A DNA stretch of 39,584 nt, from assembly GCA_017621655.1 (NCBI GenBank), contig JAGASS010000029.1:70477-110060 (forward strand). Reading direction: 5' to 3'. Each line of letters begins with the position of its first letter. Position 1 is the stretch's first letter. The notes beneath the pieces are model-generated. The model was not told the DNA's origin and did not search any database. It saw only the letters and a program-made list of their open reading frames with translations. Positions 32,089 through 39,568 of the stretch are shown here, one piece after another. The translations under genes were made by a program, and so were the position numbers. Origin of the DNA: Clostridia bacterium. Its GTDB lineage: Bacteria; Bacillota; Clostridia; Oscillospirales; CAG-272.

Positions 32089-35000
32089 TTAGTCGAATGT
32101 TGCTTCCTTATCACCGCAAACGACAGCGTCTGCTTTATCAAACAATCCGTTCAATTCGTTACAAGCATCATCTACTGTGGTTCCGTCTGTGAACTTTTCA
32201 AAAAACGCTTTCGACCAAGCTACCATTTCGTTTTGATAAATTGTATTATTAAAACCAATAGCTGTTGTTGCTCCGCGTTGTACGGCAACATGAGGGAGAT
32301 TGCCCGAATTTTCATCTACTGCTCCGGTGCTGCATCCCAAAAATATGACAAGCTTAATGTGAGACAGATCTAAACCACTCATAGAACCGTTACTTGTGAA
32401 ATATACTTCGCTTCCTTCCATGTCAGTGATGAGCATTTGGGTGAAATCGACCATCTTCGGAAGGTAGTAATTTGCACCGCCGTGACCGCAAATTACCAAA
32501 ATATTGTTTGCGGGCGTCGATAGATAAGACCTGATATCGTCTACCGTGTACGAATCTTCTGTGACGACAGGTGTATATCCCAAATTTTCCAAATCGGGTG
32601 CCATATAATTCAGCGCTTTTAGAGGATCAATATTATCAGAGGGCTTAACAGCAAGCAATCGAGCATAAGGGTTTACGACTAAACAGAAGTTGGACGACAG
32701 GCCCGTAACATTATGTGTTGCGACAATGGTTGCTGAATAGTTCTCGTCAGAGCTTGTTGCTGTGAATATTGCTGTTGACGGATCAAGTGTTGCGTTAGCC
32801 GTATTGTATCCTGTATAAGTGAAATCTTCCGGCGAACACCACAAATAATTATAGCTGGTTGGCTTTAATGACGGCGCACTTTCTTCTTCCGCAAATAGAG
32901 TCAGCGTTTGGTATTTGAAGCTGCTTCGCAATTCTCTGAACGTGTAGTTGTAAGAGTCTCCATATTCTTCCGTACTTGCCAGTCTCCAAACATATTTGTC
33001 AAACGTTAAACCTTTGGGCACCAAAAACGACGACAGAGGTGATGTTGTTACGACATTGGTATATACCAAGTAGTTTCGGGAAGCAACATTGCGAATCAAG
33101 AGTCCCCCTTCGTCAGCCATAGTAATTGTCCATAAATACTCATTCGATAGAGAGACCAAATTGCTGTATCCAACGCCCCCAGAGCTTTCTGTATAAAGAT
33201 ACTTCTGCATATTTTCGAGCGATTGAATTGTATATTTGTTATCACCGACAGGCGTTATTTTCCATCGAATTGTATTTTCAAGATTGGCTATTAATCCCGA
33301 AACTCCGTCGACATCTGACGCTGTGTAGTGCAAATATTTTCCGGAAGATTTGTTATTTATATAATACGTTCCGCTTGCTATTGTCATACCGCCGCTCGTT
33401 AGCGCGACGTTTTCGCTGTTGCGGATTCTCCAAATCTGATAGCTGTCGGAAGTATACGTTGAAACGAATATGTTTCCTTCCGAGGTTGTTGAGGTTCCGC
33501 TTGACGTGCCGTTTCCGTCACCGTATGCTGTTAATGCGAGCGACATATCGGTTCGCGGTACTATCTTAAAGCTTTTTGCTCCAAGACCTATTATAAACCA
33601 ATGCTGTGCAAGCGGGTCGGTCGCGTTATATATTTGAAGATTGCTTCCGTTGCTGACATAACCGTTGATCTTGTAGAGGTCAAGAACTCTGCCTGCGCCG
33701 TTTGAGCTACACATCGCGCGGAGGAAATATCCTCCCGTTGACGAAACGTATTCGAGCTTGAATTTCTGGCTTGCCGCTCCTTCGACGTAGTCTGTTTGAT
33801 AAACGTTTACGTCGTTTGCGTCGGTTCCGTTGTGCACGGTCATATACTTTCCGCTTCCTGCGTTTTGGAAGGAATAGGTCTCGCCGCTCGTAAGCGACGA
33901 CGGAAGAGCGTAGCCGTAGTTTATCGTCATTACGGGACGCTTCGATGCGGTCGTGTATTCGGTCGTGTAAAATACGTTATAATCGGGATTTGTATTTGAT
34001 TCGTCGGCATATTTGATTACGTATCCGTAATTAACTGCTGCGAAGAAATCCGTATATAGTGTGTTGATGTCGGACGACAGATCAAACGTCATAGACATTA
34101 CAGAAGAACTATACGGGCAGGTTGCGATCAGATTATTCGCGCTTATCGTTGGCTGATTTGCGTATGTGATCGTCGACGGCGACCAGCTGCTGTCAAGACT
34201 GTATATCTGCGCGGTCTTTCCAGTGTTAGTTCCGCTCGTAAAGAACAGTTGCATTTTTGCACTGATTATCGGCATATTTGCGTCGATATTCGGAAGATTG
34301 TTGATCTTTATATAAGCTCGGTGTATTTTACCCGATCTTACGCCGTAGTACATTTTCTGTTCCGAGGAGTGGTTCGACGTATCACCTGCAACGACGTAGG
34401 TGTCAACTATATTTGAGTTATACTCCTTTGTCGTAATTGACGGATCGAGAAGTATCGGATACTCTCTTTCGGGAGCAGTAAGCCATTCTTCGTCGGGAGT
34501 ATAGGTTATTGTGTAAGCATTTCCGACTTGGCTTATTTCTACCGAGATATTCTTATTTCCTAAAACCGCTCCTGCCGCGTCTTCCATATACGGAATACCA
34601 ACGTGATATTGCATTATTCCGTTCGCGTCCACGAAATCAACGGCACCGCTATTATTAAGTATTGCCGTAAGTCCCGGAGCTGAAACTTCCATTGAGAAGC
34701 TCTTAACGTCCGTCTGCCTCGTTATCAGTATATCCTCTTCTATCTTGTTGTGATATACGGAATACTGAACTGCAATTTCGGGAGCACTGTCGAAAAGCTT
34801 TTCGTAAGACAGCTTTCCGCTGATTTTGTTGCTGATAAAAGCTTCTTTATCACTTAGCTTTTTGCCAACGGGTGAAGCATCTGCACTTGCTGAAAGTGAC
34901 GCTCGTGTCTTTGTCGCCGCTTCTCCGAGAACGGTTGCTTTTTGCGTTGCGTTTGCGGTAATTTGTCCGCCTTCCGCTTTATTTACGCTCAACGACCACG

Positions 35001-35424
35001 AAAAGCTTGTTCCGGAAGTCTTTAACGAAGCGAGAACGCCGCTTGACGGCGATTCGGCGAAAGATACCGAGAATTTGTCGTTGTTGTTTGTGAAACGAGA
35101 AGTTGACGCATTCAAGGAAAGCCGATTGTCAACCTCTTCCCACGCGCCGTTATCGTTTTTGTAGTGTACCGCTTCTGCGTATGATACGGCGGCAAAGCTA
35201 CCGTCGGAAAGCAGGTAATGCTTCTCAAACTCTCCGCGTCTTGAGGTTTCTTCTACGGAAACGAATACGTTATCCGATTGGATTTGATCGGATATAATCT
35301 CTGAATTATCATTAATTCCTATCGCGTACAATGAAAACGGCGTAAATGCCAATGAAAGTGCTAAAACAAGGGTTAAAAACTTGTTTAGTTTCGATGATTC
35401 AAATAATCCGTATTTTTTCATCAT
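32089..35424 (-). CDS. Large secreted clan-CD (caspase-like) peptidase candidate with DNRLRE and ricin-type modules
   Basis: A 1111-residue protein. A signal peptide lies in residues 1-35. Residues about 60-330 form a beta-rich region rich in Ser/Ala. Residues about 335-500 look like a DNRLRE/CBM96-type domain (VDTYVVAGDTSNHSSEQ, KINNLPNI, YSLDSSWSPSTITYANQP). Two ricin-B-like beta-trefoils follow (about 510-665 and 675-825, with GKYMTVHNG and QIWRIRN phrases). The C-terminal about 170 residues resemble a clan CD peptidase: ILVICGHGG with H981, and VIFLGCSTGA with C1031, each after a hydrophobic strand as in caspases, gingipains and CHAT proteases. The start has GCAGGAGGA upstream. No membrane anchor or sorting signal is visible at the C-terminus. 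Domain order is read by eye; peptidase activity and substrate are inferred. Confidence 0.68.
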   Translation of the reverse strand: MMKKYGLFESSKLNKFLTLVLALSLAFTPFSLYAIGINDNSEIISDQIQSDNVFVSVEETSRRGEFEKHYLLSDGSFAAVSYAEAVHYKNDNGAWEEVDNRLSLNASTSRFTNNNDKFSVSFAESPSSGVLASLKTSGTSFSWSLSVNKAEGGQITANATQKATVLGEAATKTRASLSASADASPVGKKLSDKEAFISNKISGKLSYEKLFDSAPEIAVQYSVYHNKIEEDILITRQTDVKSFSMEVSAPGLTAILNNSGAVDFVDANGIMQYHVGIPYMEDAAGAVLGNKNISVEISQVGNAYTITYTPDEEWLTAPEREYPILLDPSITTKEYNSNIVDTYVVAGDTSNHSSEQKMYYGVRSGKIHRAYIKINNLPNIDANMPIISAKMQLFFTSGTNTGKTAQIYSLDSSWSPSTITYANQPTISANNLIATCPYSSSVMSMTFDLSSDINTLYTDFFAAVNYGYVIKYADESNTNPDYNVFYTTEYTTASKRPVMTINYGYALPSSLTSGETYSFQNAGSGKYMTVHNGTDANDVNVYQTDYVEGAASQKFKLEYVSSTGGYFLRAMCSSNGAGRVLDLYKINGYVSNGSNLQIYNATDPLAQHWFIIGLGAKSFKIVPRTDMSLALTAYGDGNGTSSGTSTTSEGNIFVSTYTSDSYQIWRIRNSENVALTSGGMTIASGTYYINNKSSGKYLHYTASDVDGVSGLIANLENTIRWKITPVGDNKYTIQSLENMQKYLYTESSGGVGYSNLVSLSNEYLWTITMADEGGLLIRNVASRNYLVYTNVVTTSPLSSFLVPKGLTFDKYVWRLASTEEYGDSYNYTFRELRSSFKYQTLTLFAEEESAPSLKPTSYNYLWCSPEDFTYTGYNTANATLDPSTAIFTATSSDENYSATIVATHNVTGLSSNFCLVVNPYARLLAVKPSDNIDPLKALNYMAPDLENLGYTPVVTEDSYTVDDIRSYLSTPANNILVICGHGGANYYLPKMVDFTQMLITDMEGSEVYFTSNGSMSGLDLSHIKLVIFLGCSTGAVDENSGNLPHVAVQRGATTAIGFNNTIYQNEMVAWSKAFFEKFTDGTTVDDACNELNGLFDKADAVVCGDKEATFD

Positions 35425-35439
35425 AATTCCTCCTGCAAA

Positions 35440-35603
35440 TGTCTTAGATCAAAAAACACAAAAACCCACAAGACGTCTCGATCTGTTGACGCTTGCGAGC
35501 TTACGGAGAAATTATATTAAAAATCACCGGGCGGTTAAGTACAAACAGGCCGAGACGATAATATGTTCAGCTATCATCGAAATCGCCCTCTTTCCTTGAT
35601 GTT
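35440..35603 (-). promoter_or_regulatory. Long structured 5' leader of the secreted protease gene
   Basis: About 180 nt separate the promoter from the start codon. In the minus-strand RNA, GGGCG (35584-35588) can pair with CGCCC (35529-35533), enclosing a 7-bp hairpin (35572-35578 with 35557-35563). CGTCTCG (35551-35557) can instead pair with CGAGACG (35474-35480), just before a U-rich stretch. The two folds compete. It matches no riboswitch class I can recognise. Confidence 0.4.
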
Positions 35604-35609
35604 AACTTA

Positions 35610-35638
35610 ATTATATCACTCTTATTGTTGCTTGTCAA
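35610..35638 (-). promoter_or_regulatory. Promoter of the secreted protease operon
   Basis: Minus strand TTGACA (35633-35638), 17 bases, TATAAT (35610-35615): an exact consensus. Together with the leader, this explains much of the 388-base gap between the divergent genes; 35640-35750 shows nothing else I can support. Confidence 0.88.
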
Positions 35639-35754
35639 TAATTATTTGATAATTAAAGAAAAAATCTTATTGAGATTTGCACAAACAATGACCCGATTAA
35701 GCGGCGTCTACTTCCCACAAAATGTATATTATTTGTAAACAAACTATTGCCCCC

Positions 35755-35783
35755 TTTTCAAGAGACGGAGAATATGGTAAAAT
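35755..35783 (+). promoter_or_regulatory. Probable promoter of the trigger-factor-like lipoprotein gene
   Basis: TTTTCA (35755-35760), 17 bases, and an extended -10, TGG-TAAAAT (hexamer 35778-35783), 30 bases before the ATG at 35813. Confidence 0.5.
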
Positions 35784-35812
35784 ATGTATATAAAAACGAT
35801 CGGGAGGGCATT

Positions 35813-36859
35813 ATGAAAAAGAAACTTCTGATAATTTTAATATGCGTATTAACGCTGTTCTCTTATTCCTGCTCAAACGTCGGATGGAAGGGTCTTTACG
35901 ACGAGGATCTTAGCGTCTATCTTGACCTTGCCGACTATACGAAATTAACATACGAAAAGCCGAACGTTACAGTTACCGAAGCCGAGGTCGACGCGCGGAT
36001 AAACACGCTTCTTGAAGCCGCGACGACTTGGGAAGAGGTCGATAAAAAGCTCGCAACGGGAATGACAGTGTCGTTCGACCGTTTCTGCTTTGTAAACGGA
36101 CAGGCGAAGCCCGAGCTTTCTTTTGAAGGCGGCGTTTACACGCTTGACGGAACGAAATACGAAAACGAGGCAGTGAATCTACTTCTTCCGAAGCTCGTCG
36201 GAATGAAAAAGGGCGATACCGCGACGATAGAAATAACCCTGTTGGACAATACGAAAGCTACCTATAACGTAACTGTTCTCGCAGTCTACGAAAGGAAAAC
36301 CGTGACGCTTACCGACGCTGTTGCGTCGAAGCTTGTTCCCGGCTGTAATACCGTTTCTGAGCTTAAGGCGGAAATTCAGCGCCGAATGACCGCCGAAAAA
36401 GAGAGGGAAGCAGAGAAAACGCTCCTTTCCGACCTGCGTAAGCAGCTTATTGATAAATCAACGCTTATGCGTACACCGTACAGCTTGTACCGCGACTATT
36501 ACGAGGACAGAATGTACCTTTACGAAAAGCTCGCAAAGGCGGCGTCAATGACGCTTGAGGAATACCTTGAAAACTGTACCGATATGACCTATGAGGAGCT
36601 TGAAAAAGCCGTAGGCGAGGCAGCGTCTGCCGACGTGAAGGAAACGCTCGTTCTCTATTCTGTTGTAAAGAAGGAAAACATTTCGTCAACGAAAGAAGAA
36701 ATTACTGCGTTCGCTGATAAGATGGCGAACGAATCGGAGGGCGTTTTTGAGAGTGGGGAAGAGTATCTTTCCTATTACGGAGACAACGCGGTAAAGGACG
36801 AATATCTCTGGTCGAAGGTAATGGAGATCGTGCTTGAAAAGGCAAAAGCTTCTGAATAA
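35813..36859 (+). CDS. Trigger-factor-like peptidyl-prolyl isomerase lipoprotein
   Basis: A 348-residue predicted lipoprotein (lipobox SYSC, Cys20). The mature part follows the layout of trigger factor without its ribosome-binding domain. A segment like the start of the PPIase region (KPNVTVTEAEVDARINTLL) leads into an FKBP-like domain (about 80-165: GMTVSFDRFCFVNGQ, LPKLVGMKKGDTATIEITL). A helical C-terminal domain with TVSELKAEIQRRMTAEKEREAE and SLYRDYYEDRM resembles TF arms. It probably acts as a foldase or chaperone for secreted proteins on the outer face, analogous in place but not family to PrsA. The start is set by GGGAGGG before the ATG at 35813 and the signal peptide. It is followed at 29 bases by the YdcF-like gene. 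Confidence 0.8.
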   Translation: MKKKLLIILICVLTLFSYSCSNVGWKGLYDEDLSVYLDLADYTKLTYEKPNVTVTEAEVDARINTLLEAATTWEEVDKKLATGMTVSFDRFCFVNGQAKPELSFEGGVYTLDGTKYENEAVNLLLPKLVGMKKGDTATIEITLLDNTKATYNVTVLAVYERKTVTLTDAVASKLVPGCNTVSELKAEIQRRMTAEKEREAEKTLLSDLRKQLIDKSTLMRTPYSLYRDYYEDRMYLYEKLAKAASMTLEEYLENCTDMTYEELEKAVGEAASADVKETLVLYSVVKKENISSTKEEITAFADKMANESEGVFESGEEYLSYYGDNAVKDEYLWSKVMEIVLEKAKASE

Positions 36860-36888
36860 ATCCTACATTATATTATAAAGGAATTTTT

Positions 36889-37548
36889 ATGAGCAAGAAA
36901 AAGGTGCTGACCGTTGTCGGCAAGACGGTGAAGATAATCGCAATAATTGCCGTCTGCATCGGCATACTTGTCGGCGGCGCGTTCGCGGTGACGAACGGTA
37001 TCGTCGTCGTGACGGGCAACGCAAGAATAGTGTCGGCGGAGAGGGCAGAGAAGCTTGAAAACGTCGACTGCATTCTGATCCTCGGATGCCGCGTTTATTC
37101 AAATGAGCCGAGCGTAATGCTCCGCGACAGAGTTATGCAGGGCGTTGAGCTTTATAAGCTCGGCGTATCTGAGACGGTGTTTATGACGGGCGACAGCCGT
37201 GACCGTTATTACGATGAAACGGGAACGATGTCGCGTCTTGCGCAGGAAAACGGCGTTCCCGAAGAAAATATAGTTACCGACCGTTATGGTCTTAGTACCT
37301 ACGACAGCATATTCCGCGCCGCGAAGGTCTACGGATATAAGAAGATAATCATCGTGACGCAGGAGTATCACCTCACACGTGCGCTCTATATCGCAAAGCA
37401 ATTCGGTATCGACGCGTATGGCGTCGCGTCCGACGCGCGCGAATACAAGGGACAGTTCAACCGTGACGTGCGCGAGATAGCGGCAAGAAGCAAGGACTTC
37501 CTATACTGTATATTAAAGCCTGAGCCGGAATACGGACGGGAGAAATAA
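36889..37548 (+). CDS. SanA/YdcF-like DUF218 membrane protein
   Basis: A 219-residue protein with one N-terminal transmembrane helix (about 13-35) and an extracytoplasmic DUF218 domain. Visible motifs are CILILGCRVYSNEPSVMLRDR, FMTGDSRD, DRYGLSTYDSIFRAAKVYGY and VTQEYHLTRALYIA. SanA and YdcF are linked to envelope integrity and vancomycin exclusion in enterobacteria; the biochemical activity is not settled. It is probably co-transcribed with the upstream lipoprotein and ends at a strong terminator. Confidence 0.88.
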   Translation: MSKKKVLTVVGKTVKIIAIIAVCIGILVGGAFAVTNGIVVVTGNARIVSAERAEKLENVDCILILGCRVYSNEPSVMLRDRVMQGVELYKLGVSETVFMTGDSRDRYYDETGTMSRLAQENGVPEENIVTDRYGLSTYDSIFRAAKVYGYKKIIIVTQEYHLTRALYIAKQFGIDAYGVASDAREYKGQFNRDVREIAARSKDFLYCILKPEPEYGREK

Positions 37549-37550
37549 AG

Positions 37551-37579
37551 AAAACGCTTGACGGCAGTCAAGCGTTTTT
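37551..37579 (+). terminator. Terminator after the YdcF-like gene
   Basis: 12-bp stem AAAACGCTTGAC / GTCAAGCGTTTT with a GGCA loop and T-run. Confidence 0.93.
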
Positions 37580-37588
37580 CTTTATTGG

Positions 37589-37631
37589 TGGCACTCCCAA
37601 CGGGAATCGAACTCACAACTAACCCTTAGGA
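37589..37631 (-). pseudogene. 3' fragment of tRNA-Arg(CCU), candidate attachment-site remnant
   Basis: 43 bases match the 3' part of the intact tRNA-Arg(CCU) at 38978-39020, from the anticodon loop through the T arm, acceptor strand and CCA, with two mismatches. One mismatch breaks the T stem, and the 5' half is absent. It stands in direct orientation to the intact gene and the two bracket a single lipoprotein gene. Confidence 0.85.
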
Positions 37632-37743
37632 AATATTGTGGGAAACGCCTTTCGTGTTTTTCTGGATGCCCAAAAATTCTTTGCTATTAAGTAAGATGGA
37701 GCGAAGGCAATAGGTTTACTTTATGCGTGACATTGTTAGAAAT

Positions 37744-38592
37744 TTACTTTGCCACTGTTGGTTTCCCAATAAATTCCCCATCAAAATTCATTGTAGCAAC
37801 ATAAAGTTTATTGTCGACACCATAGAAAAAGACTTTGATACAATTGTTCGCAATAACCTCGGCGCTTTTAACGTCAAAAGATGCAGGAATTTTGGACTGT
37901 TCTTCTAAAGCTTCTTGAATATCAAGTACAAATTTTCCGGTACGGTCAAAAATGCAGGCAATTGTAGTATAATGACCAATGTGTGGGTCGTGCCTATAAT
38001 TAACAATAACAAAAAAACCGTTTGATGAATCGATAGCCCAAAAATCGTCAAAGAAGTCTAATTGGCTTACCCTTTCAAATTCATGGAGGCCGTCAGTGTC
38101 TATCCAGTATAGTGTTTGTTCGTAAACATCCCTATCAGCATCGTGATTGGTTGCACGGATATAAACATTTTTATATATATCTGTCCCCCAAATTTCTGTG
38201 AATCCGTTAACAGGGGGCGTATGACACAGTTCTTTGAATGATGTATCATATACAGTGTAATAGCTATAATCTTTTTCGTGTGTCTTTATTATGACATAAT
38301 TATTCGTGAAATTGCTTGGGTAGCTTCCTTCAAACCATGGGCTTTTAATATTACCTTCTGCATCAAAATATGCGTAATGGTATTCCTTTTCTGAGTCCCA
38401 ATTTGATGTTTCTTTCACCACCCAAACAAGACCGCACCGCAATTCGCCATGAGAATAGTATTGAGATAAATCGAATTTAATTGTTTCTTTCGAGGACTCG
38501 TCAGGTGTATTAATGAGTCCTCTCAAAGTGCATGCGGTTAAGCACATTAGAGTACAAATAGAAAGCATCGATACGATTAGTCGCTTAAACAT
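37744..38592 (-). CDS. Lipoprotein of unknown function between tRNA-Arg repeats
   Basis: A 282-residue predicted lipoprotein: signal peptide with lipobox LTAC, Cys21. The mature chain is beta-rich with repeated aromatic/Asp-Gly phrases (YHYAYFDAEGNI, LYWIDTDGLHEF, ACIFDRTGKFVLD, VATMNFDGEFIG) that suggest a WG-repeat or propeller-like fold. I cannot name a family. It is AT-rich compared with its neighbours and lies between a tRNA-Arg 3' fragment and the intact tRNA-Arg, which suggests arrival by integration or duplication. A promoter is placed about 160 bases upstream; GGGGAGGA precedes the ATG. Confidence 0.7.
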   Translation of the reverse strand: MFKRLIVSMLSICTLMCLTACTLRGLINTPDESSKETIKFDLSQYYSHGELRCGLVWVVKETSNWDSEKEYHYAYFDAEGNIKSPWFEGSYPSNFTNNYVIIKTHEKDYSYYTVYDTSFKELCHTPPVNGFTEIWGTDIYKNVYIRATNHDADRDVYEQTLYWIDTDGLHEFERVSQLDFFDDFWAIDSSNGFFVIVNYRHDPHIGHYTTIACIFDRTGKFVLDIQEALEEQSKIPASFDVKSAEVIANNCIKVFFYGVDNKLYVATMNFDGEFIGKPTVAK

Positions 38593-38758
38593 GTTTTCCT
38601 CCCCAGAATATTAATGTCGCCAACGAAATGCGGATCACGTATTATACTGATTGTCCATATTCTCATGGACTTATTTTTTAATACTTTCTCTCTCAGATAG
38701 TACGGTATGTTCTGAAATAATCAGTCAATTCGGCGAGTTAAGCTTGTTATGCAAATTA

Positions 38759-38787
38759 AGTTTATCACATCTCGAGACATATGTCAA
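38759..38787 (-). promoter_or_regulatory. Promoter for the isolated lipoprotein gene, spacer with palindromes
   Basis: Minus strand TTGACA (38782-38787), 17 bases, TAAACT (38759-38764). The palindromes TCTCGAGA (38770-38777) and GACATATGTC (38776-38785) lie in the spacer and -35 region. Nearer the gene are an inverted repeat GTCCAT/ATGGAC (38653-38670) and an isolated TATAAT (38641-38646). These account for the non-coding stretch 38593-38790. Confidence 0.6.
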
Positions 38788-38823
38788 ATATAATTATTAA
38801 TAGTAAAGATATTTGCATGGAAT

Positions 38824-38945
38824 TTCGCCTTTGGCGAATATACCCTCGCCCTTCGCCTGACAAGCGAGCTTGTCGATCTTCGGGCGGGGTATGCGAACCC
38901 ATTTCCCGCGCTTCGCTTCGGAAGGTGAGTTCGTTCTGCAGGGAG
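38824..38945. repeat. GC-rich patch with short inverted repeats
   Basis: Between AT-rich flanks, this stretch has TTCGCC-ttt-GGCGAA (38824-38838), GACAAGC-ga-GCTTGTC (38859-38874) and further CGAAG/CTTCG pairs. No frame in it looks real. It resembles a decayed intergenic repeat, but no second copy is in the window. Confidence 0.45.
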
Positions 38946-38950
38946 CGCCA

Positions 38951-38978
38951 ATAAAAAAGCACGCTTTTCAGCGTGCTT
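38951..38978 (-). terminator. Terminator of the tRNA-Arg gene
   Basis: Stem AAGCACGCT / AGCGTGCTT (38957-38965 with 38970-38978), starting at the last tRNA base. On the minus strand it is followed by TTTTTTAT. Confidence 0.88.
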
Positions 38979-39052
38979 GGCACTCCCAGCGAGAATCGAA
39001 CTCACAACTAACCCTTAGGAGGGGCTTATTATATCCATTTAACTATGGGAGC
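38978..39052 (-). tRNA. tRNA-Arg (anticodon CCU)
   Basis: A 75-base cloverleaf on the minus strand. The acceptor stem GCTCCCA pairs with TGGGAGT (one G-U pair); a short D arm (GTTA with TAAT) follows. The anticodon stem AGCCC/GGGTT bears loop CTCCTAA, giving anticodon CCT. The variable loop has four bases, and T stem GTGAG/CTCGC has loop TTCGATT. The discriminator is G and CCA is encoded. It decodes the rare AGG arginine codon and is a common integration target in bacteria. Confidence 0.95.
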
Positions 39053-39065
39053 GTTTACGTATGCG

Positions 39066-39094
39066 ATTATACCATTGTTGAGCGATAAAATCAA
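39066..39094 (-). promoter_or_regulatory. Promoter of tRNA-Arg(CCU)
   Basis: Minus strand TTGATT (39089-39094), 17 bases, TATAAT (39066-39071), ending 14 bases before the tRNA 5' end. Confidence 0.8.
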
Positions 39095-39216
39095 GTGTTC
39101 TTGGGATTTTCTTTGTAAACTCACCGACAAATGGTGCAAAATTATGACAAAAACAGTGCTTAGCCATCGTTCGTTTGGTTAAAATGTGAAAACCTCAAAA
39201 AAATTGAAAATTATGC

Positions 39217-39245
39217 TTGACATTTGCCTTGCCGTTTGTTATAAT
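39217..39245 (+). promoter_or_regulatory. rRNA operon promoter P1
   Basis: TTGACA, 17 bases, TATAAT (39240-39245): a perfect consensus with A-rich sequence upstream (39181-39212), as in an UP element. It belongs to the 516-base gap before the 16S gene. Confidence 0.9.
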
Positions 39246-39321
39246 AATCGAGCGCTTTGAGCCAAGGGCTTGAAGCGAAAACCGCATAAAAAGAAATTTT
39301 TAAGAAATTTCAAAAAACCTA

Positions 39322-39350
39322 TTGACATTGGTCTTCATTCGTGGTATACT
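39322..39350 (+). promoter_or_regulatory. rRNA operon promoter P2
   Basis: TTGACA, 17 bases, TATACT (39345-39350), 105 bases downstream of P1. Tandem promoters are usual for rrn operons. Confidence 0.9.
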
Positions 39351-39359
39351 AAAATTCCG

Positions 39360-39568
39360 CCGCGGAAAGACAAGCGTCTTAGGAAGCGGTGAGCGGTCCT
39401 TGAAAATTGAACAACAGAAGAGAAAGTACAAAGCACAATGAGTCAAGAAATACTTGAACTGAAATTGTGAATACGATCTCGTACAATTCCTTTAAATAAG
39501 TAAAAGAGTAAGCTAGAAAGCAAAACTCGACAAATCAGATTTTAGACTCGAAAGAGTATAAGATACCA
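39360..39568 (+). other. rRNA operon leader
   Basis: Transcribed leader between P2 and mature 16S. GGTCCTTGAAAATTGAACA (about 39394-39412) is a boxA-like antitermination element of the kind seen in Clostridial rrn leaders. A small stem (AATTGT 39463-39468 with ACAATT 39483-39488, inner ACG/CGT) follows. Confidence 0.75.

Noticed and set aside
35440..35603. Assignment of the protease leader to a known riboswitch (c-di-GMP, c-di-AMP or others)
   Set aside because: None of the conserved core sequences of these classes could be recognised; only pairing potential is reported.
37589..37631. A second functional tRNA
   Set aside because: The 5' half (acceptor strand, D arm and anticodon 5' strand) is missing and the T stem carries a mismatch.
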